64,000 bases of DNA, from positions 1 through 64,000 of the forward strand of contig NZ_CAKRXI010000012.1 in the NCBI RefSeq assembly GCF_934424005.1. The letters run 5' to 3'. A program made the position numbers and the translations under genes. Shown piece after piece: positions 62,213-64,000 of the stretch. The DNA is from an uncultured Blautia sp. Its GTDB lineage: Bacteria; Bacillota; Clostridia; Lachnospirales; Lachnospiraceae. Under the pieces are notes generated by a model, which saw only the letters and a list, made by a program, of their open reading frames with translations, was not told the origin of the DNA and ran no database searches. How positions within the stretch are numbered: position 1 is the first letter of the stretch; every line of letters starts with the position of its first letter.

Positions 62213-62488
62213 TTAATATCTTACCCCGAAACCTCGCTCTTCCTCATCAACCGGAAGACTGCGTTTTCGGATGTCATCAATCTCTATATAACGGTCATTG
62301 TAAAGTGCCTGAAGAATCTTGTCAATATCTTCTTCCAGTCCCTGCAATTCTGTTGAGACTGATCCGTCATATTCATTTCTCGCCCAGCCGGTCACGCTGT
62401 ATTTCTCAGCCAGATATCTCAGCTTGTAGCGAAACCCAACGCCCTGGACTCTTCCATAAAAACATAGGGATACTCTGATCTTGTGCAT
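62213..62488 (-). CDS. acyP: Acylphosphatase
   Basis: AcyP hydrolyses acyl phosphates. The 91-aa protein has GRVQGVGFRYK with the catalytic Arg, and GWARNEYDGSV with the catalytic Asn, as in all family members. The frame opens at 62656, but ATG 62488 gives a normal size and lies 2 nt after the PAP2 stop, suggesting coupling. Its C-terminus is a little longer than the shortest homologs. Confidence 0.9.
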   Translation of the reverse strand: MHKIRVSLCFYGRVQGVGFRYKLRYLAEKYSVTGWARNEYDGSVSTELQGLEEDIDKILQALYNDRYIEIDDIRKRSLPVDEEERGFGVRY

Positions 62489-62490
62489 GA

Positions 62491-63021
62491 TTATCTTACT
62501 ATCTTTTTCCCTTCTACCAATTTCACAATGTGATATCCAATCCATCCGGAAAGGCATCCGAAAATGATTCCGCCCAGAACATCTGTTGGATAATGCACAT
62601 ACAAATACAATCTGGATACAGCTATCAGGCATGAAATCACAAGAGCTATAATCCAAATCCTTCTTTCTCCTGACAGGTACAGTGCTGTCACTGATGCAAA
62701 CGATGCCGCTGTATGTCCAGACGGAAATGAATAATCGCGAAGTTTTGCAACCAGAAGCTGTATGCCTGTATTTACATCATACGGTCTGGTCCGCGCCACG
62801 AGATTTTTTAACAATACGTTGCATAATAATAAATCTATGATCAAGGCAGCCGCCATGACTACACCTGTTTTTCTCATCTTCGGTATCAAAAGAAACAGGA
62901 CCGTCAATATGATCCAGAAAATCCCTGCATTTCCAAGCTTCGTAACAGATGTCATAAATTTGTCCAGCACAGGTGTATGCAGGGTCTGGAACCAGTCCAG
63001 AATCTTTAGCTCAATATTCAT
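62491..63021 (-). CDS. PAP2 family membrane phosphatase
   Basis: This 176-aa protein has about five hydrophobic segments and the three PAP2 motifs: KNLVARTRPYD, PSGHTAAS and SRLYLYVHYPTDVLGG. These form the acid-phosphatase active site on the outer membrane face. Substrates could be undecaprenyl pyrophosphate or phosphatidate; the gene is next to other small genes, so context does not decide. ATG 63021 with GGAG at 8 nt is preferred to the GTG at 63030. Confidence 0.9.
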   Translation of the reverse strand: MNIELKILDWFQTLHTPVLDKFMTSVTKLGNAGIFWIILTVLFLLIPKMRKTGVVMAAALIIDLLLCNVLLKNLVARTRPYDVNTGIQLLVAKLRDYSFPSGHTAASFASVTALYLSGERRIWIIALVISCLIAVSRLYLYVHYPTDVLGGIIFGCLSGWIGYHIVKLVEGKKIVR

Positions 63022-63043
63022 AGCTTTCACTCCATTCTTTCAG

Positions 63044-63262
63044 TCAGCGGAGCTTTCTCATTTCTCCATCAATCAGAAATACTTTGTCTCCCTCATTGAT
63101 ATCCAGTTCATATAACCGGGCATCTTTTTCCCGGACCGTCATTTCTTCCCCTGTATAATTACTTTTCAGAAGGACTGTATCCTTCACTTCCATCCCGTCC
63201 GGACGCCCCTCACATCCGAAATCAGGCTCATCGATACGTAAAACATTAAATGTCTCAAGCAT
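63044..63262 (-). CDS. Small hypothetical protein, 72 aa
   Basis: The protein is acidic, MLETFNVLRIDEPDFGCEGRPDG at the start, and ends INEGDKVFLIDGEMRKLR. It has predicted beta strands and one Cys, and no membrane segment. It resembles small Lachnospiraceae proteins found next to PAP2 genes, but I cannot name a family. It has an AGGGG ribosome site and is the first gene of the short operon. Confidence 0.6.
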   Translation of the reverse strand: MLETFNVLRIDEPDFGCEGRPDGMEVKDTVLLKSNYTGEEMTVREKDARLYELDINEGDKVFLIDGEMRKLR

Positions 63263-63308
63263 ATATGTCTCCCCTTTTATTACTAAATATCAGACTTTTG
63301 TGTATACG

Positions 63309-64000
63309 TTATTCTTTTTCCCCTTCATTCGCATCTTCCATCGTGATGCATTCCTGCATCTGTGCCTCTGTATAATGCAGACGCAGTACAGCCTGCGGCC
63401 AATTGACATTGACAACCGCCGTTTTATTTTTTTCTTCACCCGCTTTACGAATCAGCCCGAGAAGCTCATTCAGAACTTCTCTGGTCAGATAGCCTCCCCG
63501 CCAGTGAAATGTCAGCGTTTTTCCTTTTTTCGCTGCCTGAAGTGAACGTTTATACACATCTTCTGTCTTAGTGAAAGACAGCTTTTTCTCTTTGTAATAA
63601 AAGTGATCGTGGTCTGTACAGTGTGGTGCCACCGCGATCAGTGGTTCGTGATCTTTAAAAATATGTCCATCATCCAGATTAAAGTAATCATAACGGATAT
63701 CTTCGACTTTATCACTCTTTCCAAGTGTATTATCAAATGTTGCATCCAGATGATAATATGCACCGCCGATTCGGACAATGTTCCAGGTATGACGGTATTT
63801 AATTCCTTTTTCCGGATTATTCCCGCATATTGCGATCACACACCAGACTCCCAACGCATCGAGAAGAACTTTCACTGCTTTTGCAATGCCTTCACAGACG
63901 CCCACACCCTGTCCCAGAGGACCAATGATCTCATGGGAATACGCCTTTTTAAGCTTATCGTAATGTACATTCTGACAGATAAAGTCATGTACATATTTTT
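63309..64000 (-). CDS. Transglutaminase-like domain protein, 5' end beyond window
   Basis: The visible C-terminal 230 codons contain a transglutaminase-like cysteine protease triad: Cys in GVGVCEGIAKA, His in KYRHTWNIV and Asp in YYHLDATFDN. The frame continues to the right edge through YVHDFICQNVHYD, so the N-terminus is outside. The region after the triad is polar with predicted beta strands, ending in EGEKE. Such proteins are often surface or cytosolic proteases or peptidases in Firmicutes, and the role is unknown. Coding is open to base 64000. Confidence 0.85.
   Translation of the reverse strand, partial: KYVHDFICQNVHYDKLKKAYSHEIIGPLGQGVGVCEGIAKAVKVLLDALGVWCVIAICGNNPEKGIKYRHTWNIVRIGGAYYHLDATFDNTLGKSDKVEDIRYDYFNLDDGHIFKDHEPLIAVAPHCTDHDHFYYKEKKLSFTKTEDVYKRSLQAAKKGKTLTFHWRGGYLTREVLNELLGLIRKAGEEKNKTAVVNVNWPQAVLRLHYTEAQMQECITMEDANEGEKE

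Overview
The window looks like a chromosomal segment of a gut-type Lachnospiraceae (Clostridia). Supporting signs are a Firmicutes-order type II fatty-acid operon that uses FabK instead of FabI, moderate GC, strong Shine-Dalgarno sites and sigma-A type promoters. Most genes are on the minus strand. No rRNA, tRNA, prophage or CRISPR array was seen. Family calls come from motifs read by eye; no database search was possible.

Layout. 1-6.4 kb: fatty-acid operon fabH-acpP-fabK-fabD-fabG-fabF-accB-fabZ-accC, read leftward from a promoter that carries a FabT-type palindrome. 6.5-8.7 kb: a divergent SulP anion transporter and an unknown protein. 8.7-9.8 kb: non-coding, with ten copies of a ~52-bp tandem repeat. 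9.8-12.5 kb: ECF cobalt/nickel transporter cbiMQO. 12.5-21.7 kb: a DJ-1-like protein, a Nik/Cnt-type ABC importer, a LysR regulator and an unusual 817-aa methyltransferase-deacylase-methyltransferase fusion. 21.8-25 kb: VanZ, a small protein, a DUF234 ATPase remnant, and a three-gene cassette (PARP-like protein, small protein, SecB-like chaperone) that looks like a toxin-antitoxin-chaperone module lying between two exact 32-bp hairpin repeats.

25-40.9 kb: surface-polysaccharide locus: dTDP-rhamnose genes (rfbA carries a frameshift), flippase, polymerase, glycosyltransferases, a CDP-polyol/LicD branch, an ATP-grasp ligase plus PLP decarboxylase pair, the initiating sugar transferase and an aminotransferase. 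The 28-37 kb part is much more AT-rich than its surroundings, which suggests acquired DNA. 41-43.6 kb: a TnpB-like protein with a degenerate third RuvC motif followed by an omega-RNA-like region, and an Rpn-family protein. 43.9-47.8 kb: AEC transporter, voltage-sensor potassium channel, and a MATE exporter behind a leader with an intrinsic terminator. 47.8-52.3 kb: copper operon csoR-copA with a fused, possibly separately translated CopZ, then a CLC channel. 52.3-54.2 kb: a structured non-coding element and pyruvate kinase. 54.2-64 kb: a secreted Cys-motif protein, tcdA and larE, two disrupted PD-(D/E)XK-type genes, a histidine phosphatase, an EamA transporter, acylphosphatase, PAP2 phosphatase, small unknown proteins and a partial transglutaminase.

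Connections. Nickel or cobalt could enter through CbiMQO and possibly the Nik/Cnt-type importer, and LarE builds a nickel-pincer cofactor. The strongest candidates for undescribed biology are the SecB-linked PARP-like cassette, the fusion enzyme with its importer and LysR, the TnpB-like gene with its RNA, and the MATE and pyk upstream RNA structures.
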